From the NCBI RefSeq assembly GCF_028769735.1, contig NC_088171.1:130155533-130219532 (forward strand): a stretch of DNA of 64,000 nt, written 5' to 3'. The notes under the pieces were generated by a model. That model searched no databases and was not told the origin of the DNA. It was given only the letters and a program-made list of their open reading frames with translations. Positions 40,601-52,246 of this stretch are shown piece after piece. The stretch's first letter is position 1. Each line of letters opens with the position of its first letter. Position numbers and translations under genes: made by a program. Source of the DNA: Zonotrichia leucophrys gambelii. Taxonomy: Eukaryota; Chordata; Aves; Passeriformes; Passerellidae.

Positions 40601-42767
40601 GAATATATTGTTTTCTCCTTAAGTAACAGAACAAAGTAAAAACGGTTTCCACATACTCTTGTGTTTCTGTTAGAAGCTGTTGCCAGGACTAAGAAAGAAA
40701 AAGAAAAAAGAAAAATTAAGAGAAAAAAGAAAGGTAAAAATAAAATACTTTGGCACATTTACTTTTTAAGCCACTGAATCTAGTTCCCTGACTACAAGAA
40801 ACTAAAACACATTATCCATTTTTCCCTACTGGGTTGAAAAGCTTGCTGTTACCTAAATGACAGCATAATCAGAGTTTAACAACAATTGTAAGCACATTGC
40901 AGGAAATAAATCAATCCTGAACTCCACAGGCTGTAAATCAATCTATTATAAAATTTACAGCCTAAACTGAGTGGAACATAGCGAGATTTTTTTGCCTCTG
41001 ATCCTTGTCAGACTTTGCTATTTATTTTAGAAGGCATGATGGGTTTCCACTTTCTCAAATGGATAGGATCAAACTATCTTTAATTTGCTAATTATCCCAT
41101 CAGGTCACATATGCATTTAAGTCAGTTTAAGACTGGTCTGACATTGACAGTGGATGTAACCAACCTGTGTGCTCATAACCACAGCACTTACAATATTCAG
41201 AGTAATGAGAGCATCACCTTCTCACTGACAACTAATTATATCAGCTAAGCCCAACAACAAAGTTATGGTATTAGACACAGACCTGACTAGTCTCTTCAAA
41301 TGAAACATCCAATAAAAAAGTTCAAGAGAGAAAGAAAATAGCATCTGTATATACAACTTATACACATGCATACATATGGGCATATATGTACTTGGTCAAA
41401 CTTTTTGTCTCCTTCTTCATCATTGCCCATTAAATCAGTCTAGTATCCACCTTTTTATTATATAAACAATTACACATATCCCACAAGATATGAAAACATC
41501 TCACTTGCATCAAACCACCAGTTCACATTGCATTACCTTTTATCTGTACAGCACAACTTTTAGAGGCTTCAGTTGGACAGATGAAATCCATTATGTCAAA
41601 TAATTATGTATCATATAATTTATTTATTTAGGCTTGATTTTCTTTCTGGGCACCCCAGATTGCTTTATTTATTTATTTTTTTGCAGTCAGGGTGGCTATC
41701 ATCTTAGCTATCAAACAGCTGTAAGACACTATTCCTACTTCAAATACCACATATGGACAAGAAGCTTTCCTACCTTAGCAAGAGGAACATATGCATACAC
41801 TCTGTATATACATTATCTACATCTTCACACACAGATACAGGCTTCTTAGTATCAACATGTAATTTCTTTCCAAGACCTCAGTTCCGTAACAAAAACCAAA
41901 ACTTTTTCACAATGTGATGTTTGAAACACCATGGTTACATGGACAAAGTCCACTAGTCCTTAGCAGAAAACACAGGTGACTGCTAAGCTTTACTCTGAAT
42001 GTGCCAGGAGTTACCTGAAAACATATCAGAGGAGAAGAAACCAGGGCTGTTTGCTGACCTCTCCTCACTACAGCAGCAGCAAGCCTGACTGGGTAATGTA
42101 TCAAACCCCTCTCCAATTTTTACTTCTGTGATAGCTGATAGGCTCACAAAAGAAGAGTCTTTGAGGAGGAGTTTCAATGGAGATGAGAAAATGCAATGCA
42201 CAGTTATGAAATAAGAAGAATAAAGAAATTATTGAAAACAAAAGACATTTGGGAGATTGGCCAGATTTTGCCACTTCAAAGAAAACTATCTCTTTTTGCC
42301 ATTTGAACATCTTCTTGGCAGCAGATAAACCAAAATATATCTTTTAATATTATTAATATCAAAAAGATATTCACTAGTAGCAATCTCATTAAATACTTGT
42401 TGACTGAAAACCATGTATAGGTTTATACATATAGAGAGTTAATAATTCTTGAGTTTGCCATTATCACAATGAATAAACTTTCAGAGCAATTCAGCAAAAT
42501 AGTAGATGGGAAATTTAAAATCCCATTGCAGGTAGTAATAGTGCTTTCCAATAATACTATTATAATTAAGAATCTGTTTTCATTGCTACTAAAGAGAAAG
42601 CAGGGTGAGGGTTTATACTTCCAGCAAATTGAAATTTTATAGAAGTTATGTTCAGCATCTCCATTCTTTTCTAATAAAAGCTGTGGTCAGGGAAAGTAGC
42701 CTGCTGCACAGGTTTTGCATATTTTACTATAAATCCAATAAACAAAATCATTTAAGTAATTATAACC

Positions 42768-44244
42768 TGAATGTACATAAGTCTATGGGACTTGATGAGA
42801 TGCATCCCAGAGTCTTGAGGGAATTGGCTGATGTAGCTGCCAAGTCACTCTCATGATATTCAAGTCATGGCAGCCAGGTGAAGTTGACCACAAAAAGGGA
42901 AACACTGTACCCATCTTTAGGAGGGGTAGAAAGAAGGATCCCCTGGGAGCTACAGACCTGTCTAACTCGCCTCTGTGTCTGGGAAGATAATGGAACAGAT
43001 CCTCCTAGGAGCTGTGCTAAGGCACACAGAGAACAGGGAGGTGATTCAGGACACCGAGCACGGGTGCACCAAGGGCAAGTTCTGTCTGGCCAACTTAGGG
43101 GTCTTCTACAACAGAGTGAACACATCAATGGACATGGGAAGGGCTACGTGTGTCATTTATCTGGACTTCTGACATCCTGCTCTCTAAACTAGACAGAGAA
43201 GGAGTTGATGAGTGAACTGTTAGATGGGTAAGAAGATGGATTGACAGTTGCATCAAGAGGGTAGTGGTCAATGGCTCCAAGTCCCAGTCGATATCAGTGA
43301 TAAGTTACATTGGCACCAGTGTTATTCAATATCTTCATTAATAATGAAGATGAAGGGATTGAGTCCACCCCCAGCAAATATGCAGATGACACCAAGCTGA
43401 GTGGTGCTGTTGACATACCTGAAGAACAGGATCCATCCAGAGGGAGACCTGGACAAGCTTGTGATAAAGGGTCCATGAGGTTTAATAAGGCCTGGTGCTG
43501 CAGCGGGGTCAGGGCAACCCCCAATACCAACAGGCTGGGGATGCACAGATCAAGAGCAGCCCTGCCCAGAAGGACTTGAGGTGCTGGTGGATGAGAGGCT
43601 GGACATGACCCAGCAATGGTCGCTCACAGCCCAGAAAGCCAAACCTGTCCTGGGCTGCATCCAGATCCTGTGGGCAGCAGGGGAGGGAGGGGATTCTGCC
43701 CCTCTGCTCTGCTCTAATGAGAGCCCACCTGTAACCCTGCACCCAGCTCTGGGGTCCCCAGCACAGGATGGACATGGACCTGTGGAGCCAGTCCAGAGGA
43801 GGGACACCAAGTTGATTAGAGGGATGGAGCATTTCTCATATGACGAAATGCTCAAATGAGAGAATTGGTTTGTTCAGCCTATAGAAGAGAAGGTTTTGAG
43901 GTGACCAAATTGTAGCCTTCCAGTTCCTGAAGGAAGCCTACAAGAAAGATGTAGTAGCACTTTTTACAAGAGCGTGTAGCAACAGGATATGGGGGAATGG
44001 ATTGAAATAAAAAAGAGTAGGTTCAGATCAGGTATAAGATGGGAATTTTTTGCTCTGAGTTTGGTGAGGCACTGGAACAGGTTACCCAGAGAAGTTGTGG
44101 ATGGCCTATCCCTGGAAGCATTCGAGGCCAGGCTGGATGGGGCTCTGAGCAACTTGGTCTAGTGGAAGGTGTCTCTGTGCATGGCAGGGGGCTTGGAACG
44201 AGTTGATCACTAAGGTCCTTCTAACTCAAACCATTCTATGATTG
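42768..44244 (+). mobile_element. 5'-truncated CR1 LINE with decayed reverse transcriptase and full 3' end
   Basis: About 1.48 kb in plus orientation, antisense to VPS13B. It starts within ORF2 at a frame giving KSMGLDEMHPRVLRELAD (42779 onward). Pieces of reverse transcriptase follow in shifting frames: [19 protein letters not shown] (from 42981), then VLFNIFIN and YADDTKLSGAVD. The catalytic YADD is intact at 43379-43390. Later pieces include LVDERLDM (from 43581). The element ends with the CR1 3' region, with agtggaaggtgtctctgtgc near 44160 and a terminal ccattctatgattg. At least three frame changes and several stops make it non-functional. CR1 reverse transcriptase copies the element's own RNA at the target site, and 5' truncation is the usual result. 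Confidence 0.93.
43310..43579 (+). pseudogene. CR1 ORF2 reverse-transcriptase core remnant
   Basis: The longest intact piece of this CR1's ORF2: 89 codons holding the LFNIFIN block and the catalytic box SKYADDTKLSGAVD. The frame is lost soon after, where residues no longer match the family (about PSRGRPGQACDK). It is a fragment of a dead ORF, not an expressed gene. Confidence 0.8.
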
Positions 44245-46455
44245 TAATTTTCCAGTACTGCAAAAACATTGAAAGGAGCCTGCCCTATAGTCTACATTTC
44301 TAGTACACACAGTAATTTCACCAGTGGATTCCCAACCAACTAAATACAACATCCTTTTTTTCCCCTTTCCAAAAAAAGAGTATCTCAATTCATAACACAT
44401 TTCTCCTTATGACAGTGAGACTTCAGAGAACTTCATTTATTTTTAGATAATTCCCTTTTCCCCGTACTTCTTTACCATGTACTTAGGATTCTCTCCATCA
44501 CAGTCCTGCAAGAGCACAAGCAGTCTGAAGTAACAAACTGTTCAAATTAACCAACTAAACAACTCCTGAGGAGACCTCTCAAGACAATAATGTCTAATGT
44601 TGGGCTCAGGAGGATGCAATCACTTTCTAATTTTGCCAAATTATGACAAACTTCTCACTCTATCCAGAACTTGCTCTCCTGTCACCAATTTAAAGCACTA
44701 CCCCAACCCTGCTATTGCTATCACTGCTGCTACTGATTGCACTCCTCCACACTGCAACAAAAAACAAGTACTTTCTCCTTGCCAGACCTCACAGAAGAAG
44801 AAGCAAATAAATAAAGAGCAGAGAAAGTAAAGGTTGATAAGAAAGGTGTTAACAAAGGACATAACTGTCAAGGAGCTGTGCCAAAGACAAATCTATAAAT
44901 TAGCAGCACACCCAATGAGACTGTAGTGACAGTTCTAAAGCCCTAATGCCTGCTCTTTATCAGGTGAAGACAGATCTAAGTCTTTGACATTTTAAGGAAG
45001 TAGAATTAGTCTGATTTGGGTTATCAAATGAAGAAGCCAGAAAGAGCAAACCAACCAGCAGCTAGCTGACCTTTTCAGCAGCAGTCATATAGTATTAAGA
45101 GTGATAACAGCTTCACAGAACTCAAGTATTTCTACTTAGTTAATACTAGAATTATGGGACTGTCGTAGAGAAGTACACTCTATCTTAAGAAACATCAAGG
45201 ATTTTTCCAATAAATAAATGGGAAGATGAAACTAAAAATCAGTGCATTAGGTCTAAGCTTTAATTTAAATTCTCTGTCAAACATCAAGTAGGTGAGAAGA
45301 GTCCCTGAATTCTAACAATCTACAATATAGTTGTTTCAGTTCTAGTTTCCTGCACCTTTTCCTTTGCAGTTAGCTAAAAAAAACTAAGCAAAAATAAACT
45401 GAAGTTTTGAAAGACATTTCATGGAATCCCCACTTCACTAAAAGGATAAAGAAAAGCAGCTGAGCAATTTTTTAATCCACATTTTAAGATTAAATATTTA
45501 TGGAAGAATGATAATTTTGCTCCTATGATACCACATCACAGTTCATGTGATTAAACAACAAATACCTTCTAGACTCATGCACTTTTAAACAATACATTGA
45601 AGCAGATCTGTATAAATAATCTAAATACATTAAGTTCTTCGAATATCAGTCACAACATGAGATATTGGTCACAACTTTATTCTAACTTCCCAAGTTAGAA
45701 TAAAGAAGATCCAGATGATTAATTTTCAGTGTTTGCTTCCTACATTTCAGAGCTAATATAATTTGACAGTTTCTGCAAGTTTCTAGCTAGCCCAAACTCT
45801 TTCTAAAACCTTTTAATGCATTTATTTTCTTTTTAAAAGGTATATGTGATACCCATCAGGTAAAAATATCATGATCATTGGGCTTAAAGGAACAGAAGGA
45901 GACAATACAGAAAAAAAAGATAAAATACTGAAAACATTCCTTTTATGAGGTTTCTGGCATCACATGCAGAAAAATCTGGCTTTTGTGGAGCTAACCATCC
46001 AACCCCTACTATCGTCAGACTTCCTATGCTCTGTTCTAACTCCAAATCCTACTGGGTCCATCACCTTTTTCGCAAACAAATATAAGTTTTACTAGTATTG
46101 GCATAAAATAATCCTGTTGAAAAGTTTAAAAATATTAAAGAAGAGTGCTTGCTATGAACGGCTGAAGAACCAAAGTTTAGTTTCTAGGAAAATAATTAAT
46201 TCCTGAGTCTTAGAGTGTCTCTGTAGGGGCTCTCTGGGTCTTCTCCAAGTCCTAGTGCTCAGGAGAGTGTGTGAGCTCTAAGACTTCTAAAAGCTTCCCA
46301 CGACTTTGTTGAGGGTCAAACACGTGTGCTGATGCCAATGTAGATTGTGAATCAGGAACCCTAAACTTGACAGAGTGGGGGAATTGTAACACTGCTTAGG
46401 AAGCAAGTTATATGCATTTATTTTTAATTTTTTTTTCAAATGGAACAGACTTATA

Positions 46456-46499
46456 TTTCACAAATGATGCAACCTATCCTCTTTTCACAAATGATGCAA
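46456..46499. repeat. Two-copy repeat, 27-bp period
   Basis: tttcacaaatgatgcaa is present twice, identically, at 46456-46472 and 46483-46499, with ten unrelated bases between. Either a local duplication with a diverged linker or paired binding sites. Confidence 0.8.
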
Positions 46500-48308
46500 G
46501 TCACCTATTAAATTTCATGTGAGTGAAACTTTTACCTCAAATCACTGAAGATTCACCAAAGTGGATTTATTAGTAAATACTGCTCTTAGAACTGAACTAA
46601 ATGTCACTATTGGCCATAAATCAACTTTTGGCTGACTTCTGCTTCCAGGTTTCCGTTCTCACAACAAGCTTTATCATGCAGTTTTAAACCAGACTACACA
46701 ACTTTCAATCCTGGACAGACATTAAAATGTCATATTAACTGAAGGTTTATATGTTCTACAATATAGCCACTTCTTTCATTCCAGAGAGGTAGAAGTAAAT
46801 ATATTAAGTAAATATTGTCTGCTTGTGTCTTATTCACGCAGCAACTTACATTCTATGGTTCTGTTTTGAAAATCTGAAATATCATTGATCCTCTCATACA
46901 AGATTTATGGTATGCAATTTATATTTTTCTTATGTTTTGGCATAATTCAAACAATAAATAAACCCTTCTAAAAATGTGAAGCACAACCTCTCAAAAGTTT
47001 CACCTGTAATCATTATTCTTTGCTTCTCTTCAAGCAGCACATGGAGTAATTCTTCAAGAGATGGCAAAATGCATGATCCATATCTGCTTATTCCATTCCT
47101 AACTGTCATTTAAGAGTAACTGAAGTTTTACTCCAAAAATTACCTTAAAAGACAATTATACAGATAAATTATCATTAATAATATAAATATTCTAATTAAG
47201 CAATCTTGTAAACTAAGACCTCCAACCGACACTTGATGCACCACCATGTTGGAAGTAAAAAAGAGGTTCAGTGTCTCACAAATTATAATCACAAAGTAAA
47301 GTGATTAAACACTCATTCCACATTTCAATGACTGAGAATTCATTTATATTTAAAATATACAGGTATAAAAAAACAAATTAAGTAAAACTGAATAACCATA
47401 AGAATACTCTGATTTTTAGCTTGTGATTTCAAGACCTGGCTGTACAATACTTGGAGTTGGCACTACACACTCTCAATTTCCAAAACTATAATGCTCTTAC
47501 ATAACTGCCAGCAAAAATTGTCCCATTAAACTGGCTTTCTCTTTTTTTGGTGGAGGAAATAACAAAAACTAAACTACTTTGGCCTGATTAGAACCTAGCC
47601 AACAAGCACTTTCTGTGCTCCAAGAACCAATATTGGTTGCATTCCATAAAAGAATAACACAGTCTCAGAGGGTTCCTCCAGGCCGTTCTTTTCAAACCAA
47701 TGCCACCGACTTATCTTGTCTGGCTTTCAGCCAACTTCTTAGCCAAATTCTCTATTTCCATTAGGCACTGACAAAGACACTTATCAAAGGAGACACATGC
47801 AGCTGGGTGCCATCACTGCAATGAAATCAGCAGTCCGTAAACCAATACACAACATATTCAACAGATGGTTAAAATTTAAGTATTTCAAGCCTCCAATTAA
47901 AAAACCTCTTCTAACTTTTGCTATCAAACAGGAGAAGAAAGCCCCATCCTTTTGAAGTAACTTGAATGACCAGAGACAAGCATTGTGCATTCTACTATGA
48001 GCACAACTGAATGCCTACAAGAGCAGGACCAGTAGCAATTTCAGTCCTCACTACATATCTTGATTTTATTTAATATGCCAAACAATATCCAAGGCAATCA
48101 TCAGCATTAAATTGCATATTACTCTTCTAAAGTTTTTTCTTCAGAGCAAGTTCTACAGAATTCTACAGATCAAGAAGCTAGCAAAAACCTCTAAGGGACA
48201 GTAGTAATGGCTCAATATTTGCTAACTTACCAGATAAGATTTCTACCATAGAAATCTTTTGGTAACATGTGCTAAGTGAGAGATAGCAATGAGTCAAGAT
48301 TCATCCAC

Positions 48309-48339
48309 TTAATTAATCAATTAATTAATTAATTAATTC
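48309..48339. repeat. TTAA tetranucleotide microsatellite
   Basis: About seven TTAA units with one interruption (atcaa) near the start. Simple slippage repeat. Confidence 0.9.
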
Positions 48340-50734
48340 TACTGAAAAGCAGGTGGCAGAACTTCCCTGAATTAGACTGCAAACATGGTTGTATTGAACA
48401 TAACTTCTGAAAAAGCCCCCATTTGGTTTTATCCTTACCAGCATTGGAGAATACATTGATCACACTTCATAAATCATTCTGATAATTACAGTACATATCT
48501 CTTGAGTTTGAATTGTTCTATAATTATCATTCAATCTCATTTGATTCTGAAAAGCTCCAAAAGCCTGTTCCTTTATCAATATACACAGTCTATCAAGCTA
48601 TATCTTAATTACCTTTTTAAGAATAAGCTAAGACACTTTATTTAAAACAGGTAAATTACACAAGCCCATATAAATCATTACAACATGATATTTACAGTGC
48701 TACTGTTCATTCTAACAACATTTGACTGATAGAGGTAAGCATTTCACATTCCACTTTCCCTCATGACCATTGTTACTGTATTCCAGACATATATTCCATA
48801 GTTTATCTATAACTGCTACCAATCAGAAATGCTAGTACTACAAAGACTGTACTGTTTCTCTTTCAATCCTTCTTCTTTAGCCTCTACGTCCAGAAAAACC
48901 CAACACTTGTACTTTTTCCAGTGCTACAAAAGCGTTTTCTCAAAACTTGGTAAAAATTGAGAGCAACAACTCAGCTTGATCCACCCCCATTCTTTCATTT
49001 AGCTTAGATGTAAATGTGTGAATGCAAATGCCAGCAAATAAGCAAATTTGAGTTTGACCAGGTCTTGTCTGCTATCAAACAGCTAAGATTATCTACCTTT
49101 AAAATTACCTAGTAAGCAGATTTCACAGTGCTTAGTTTATCATATGCCCCCACTGTCAATGTTTAGCAGACATTTATATTCCCTCAAGCCGGAGCAGTAG
49201 CTGTTCCTGAAACAACTTGCATCCATTCTCTGCAGCATCACTACTTATTATTCTGTATTCTGCAACTGGTCTTTTTGTATTAAAGTAAGAAATACAAAAA
49301 TTGTCTCATGGAAAAAAAGGTACATACCCCCTCCCTAAAAAAAAAAAAAAGATTATTTGTTTCAAATCACAGTTACACATCTTTTCTTGCTGTTATGTTT
49401 CTAATACATTTACAGGGAAAGGTTAAAGCCCTGCAGGCTAGCCATTCTGATGTAGAGCAAATGCCACTGAGCAGTGCGAGCATGAAGTGACCAAGTCGTT
49501 AAGGAGAGGTGACCTGATCAACACCCTCAGACTGACAATTATAGGTGGGCTTTACTGTAACAAAAATAAATACACCTGCCTCATCAGATCTGATCTGGGC
49601 CCTCAACCAACAAATTCATTAACTCACACAGAGCAAGAAACACCTCATCCATAGATGCATCCATTCCCTGCACAACAAATTCAAGATCAGATTATGCCTG
49701 AAAAATGTAACTAATTAGCATTACACTTGCATAAAAATTTCAACTGCTTGATTCCTCAGGAAGTACAAAGTATTGAACACATTTTCTTCATACAACGGAT
49801 TACAAATTCCAGGAACTGAATTTAGCTCAGTTGCATGTTTCTCAAAGTATACATTTGAAAAGAAAGAAAAAGGTATGGCACAAGCAACCTTCCTTTTAAC
49901 AGAAAATTTCTTGATGCACAACTAAAAAGTACATAATTTATATTAATGTTTTGAAATAGGAATAATTTTTAAAACAGTATTAAAACCACAGGGATGACCT
50001 CCAACTTTGTTTCTTTCACCAAGAGCAAATTAAAATAAATTTATGCAGCTTAACTTCTAATTCCTTTCTTACGTTCTTACTTCAAAGCCAGATTTCCAGC
50101 AGAGATCCAACTGTTGGCTTAAAACAAACAAAAAAAATTTTCAATGCTTTTATCTTTGCTACTGTCTGCAAGGATCTCCTCCAAACCCCCAACTTTATGC
50201 ATGTTTGAATCTTACATCCCATCCTGCATTCATTACCTCACCCCATTAACATTCCATGCAGAGAGCCCTTTGCTAGTTTTACGAGGCGAAACCACAGAAC
50301 ATCAGGTTAACAAAGCCCTGCCGAGAACATTCCCCTCAGTAAAACTGAAAACTGTTCATCGGGACTCTGCTGACATGGATTTGCAATGACTTATTAGCAC
50401 TAGAGCACTGGAGGAAAATTAGAAAGGCTGGTAATAAGAATACAAGATTTAGCTCTATACCTATAAATAATATTGACTGCTTTCTTCATCATTATTTCAT
50501 CATATTGCTTATTAAATGAAATTCAAAACAATTAATATACTATTTTATCTCAGAACTTGTTTGTTCCACTCAGTTGGCTAGAAGGTGGTAAAAGGAAAAG
50601 GCTTTACAGCTTGTAGGACAGATGAACTGATGTTTTGTCAACTGTTTTGACTTAAAATTATTATTACACTGGCACCTGTTACATTTCTCGATGTGGATGG
50701 CCCAAGTCTATGGATACTCTCATACTCCGCACAC

Positions 50735-50836
50735 ATGAAGGGGCAGACTGCAGGGGCTTTGAGCAAACTGGTTTAGTGGAAGGTGGAACTTCATGATCTC
50801 CAATGTCCCTTCCAACCCAAAGCATTCTGTGAAACT
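50735..50836 (+). mobile_element. CR1 LINE 3'-terminal tail
   Basis: About 100 bp match the end of CR1 in plus orientation: ggctttgagcaaactggttt, agtggaaggtgg, then tgatctccaatgtcccttcc and a terminal cattctgtgaaac in place of the usual attctatgat. Compared with the 3' end at 44160-44244 it lacks the block between gtgg and aacttcatgatc. This is a severely 5'-truncated insertion without coding content. Confidence 0.85.
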
Positions 50837-52067
50837 ACAATGTAGCAGTTGTCAAACTTATTTATGAATAGTATTAATTTGATTAATAAACTATTATTAA
50901 TACATAGATTAAAATTAGTGAAAACACGTATATATACCCACAATAACACACAAGCCCTGCCTACAGGGCTTTCATTGAAGTCCTCTTTATTCAAAAGTTT
51001 CTTCCTGTCTTGCAAAGATACAGGAGTTCTTTGTGTCTTTCAACAGGACCATAACAATGTTTGTATCCATTTTAGATGGAAAAAATGTGACAAAAATATA
51101 CGGATTTATAGCCATCAAATAAATTTCACTCCTCTAATAGGAGTTAAATTAATTAGCCAATGCTTTATCCAGCTTGCAGAAAGTGAAAAATTAGTTGCTA
51201 CCTTAATTTTGGTTTTAAGAAAGGATGGAAAAAATCAGAAAATTAGATGTTGAATAAAACTTACAATGGAAAAGAATGCTAAAGAAATAAAGCCATATAA
51301 TTAAAAGAAGGTTTGCACAAGATACAGCTGTTTACTTTTAAATATTTTCTCTATCTACTAAAACAAGATTATAGGAATATAAGATTTTACTGACACACGA
51401 TGGAGGGATTTTAACTCACATAACAGTTAATTACATCTCAGCACACCCTAAGTTACCATCATTAGAATTGCTGCAAAAGTATGTACATAAAAATGTTGGT
51501 TTGGGGTGGTTAAGTTGACTTACAGTTTTTCCAACAAATTTTAAAAATAACACAACAGGAAACCATCCTGAAATTACAGCTGCCATAGAAAATTTTAATT
51601 CAATGTCTGTTTTTATTAACAGAAAATATTTGCACACTCATATACATCATTTTTCTGTGGATTTAAGGACAAAACCTGCCCCTTGGAATGACTTCCAACT
51701 AAGATTTTCTACACTTTCCAAAGGCCATTTAAGCTTAGGGACACACCAATTCTAATGCTGAATGAGCTACTTTCATATTGTACCATTTCTCATGAACAGA
51801 AGCATCGTGAACATGGTTCAAGCAAGAATTATTTACCTGAGTACTTCCAATTTAATTCTCATTGCAAATCCTACCAGTGACACCAAATATCCCCCATTCA
51901 AAAATCTTATTTTTATGTGGCATTACATAACTCTATAGTAACTCAAAATCTCTACTTAGTAGCAACACATTACTAAGCTGCTAATTTTACTTTCGTCCTA
52001 AAATGACAAAAAAAATTGTTAAGGCCAAAAGTAAATAAGAAATGCCATTTTTATAGGGACACTGATA

Positions 52068-52246
52068 CAGTGGGAACTTGGAATAAGGACCATCTCCAGT
52101 AGGCAGCCAACTGCCTTAAGAAATCACTCCCAAATATATCCAAGGTCTGCAATACAACTTGTTCGACCTCCAGTAAAAGGCCATCTCTTTCAGGCAACTG
52201 CTTGTTGTTGGTCCCTTGGGTGGTCCAAGACCTGGGTGGTCCAGTG
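52068..52246. mobile_element. Possible old Tc1/pogo-type (Tigger-like) non-autonomous DNA transposon
   Basis: The left end reads cagtgggaacttggaataag, preceded by TA, as expected for a Tc1/mariner/pogo target. The right end reads ggtcccttgggtggtccaag and then finishes cctgggtggtccagtg. The terminal pattern (CAGTG at the left, a matching but diverged end at the right, and internal words such as ccatctc repeated) resembles short Tigger/Kanga-type fossils as I remember them. The right side lacks the second TA and the inverted repeats are imperfect. No transposase is encoded. Confidence 0.4.

Larger units (their letters stand above)
32864..42767 (-). other. VPS13B: Upstream VPS13B intron, 32.9-42.8 kb
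   Basis: Ten kilobases of intron with no transposon I can name. It contains two palindromes (36503-36523 and 37586-37607), homopolymer runs (T at 36887-36901, A at 37378-37392), a CpG-richer patch at about 35800-35880 and a TTTA-rich stretch near 41615-41680. Less AT-rich pieces at 32880-33200, 33860-34170 and 39830-40200 have short unrecognised open frames and could be old, unclassified repeats. Confidence 0.7.
44245..50734 (-). other. VPS13B: Upstream VPS13B intron, 44.2-50.7 kb
   Basis: AT-rich intron with no named transposon. It holds a 27-bp tandem duplication (46456-46499) and a TTAA repeat (48309-48339). The piece at about 46190-46400 is less AT-rich and may be an old repeat. A 41-bp stretch at 48231-48271 has exon-like borders on the minus strand and is covered under findings. 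Confidence 0.7.

Noticed and set aside
43509..43855. Minus-strand ORFs of 101 and 107 codons
   Set aside because: They are the reverse complement of the plus-strand CR1 reverse-transcriptase region.
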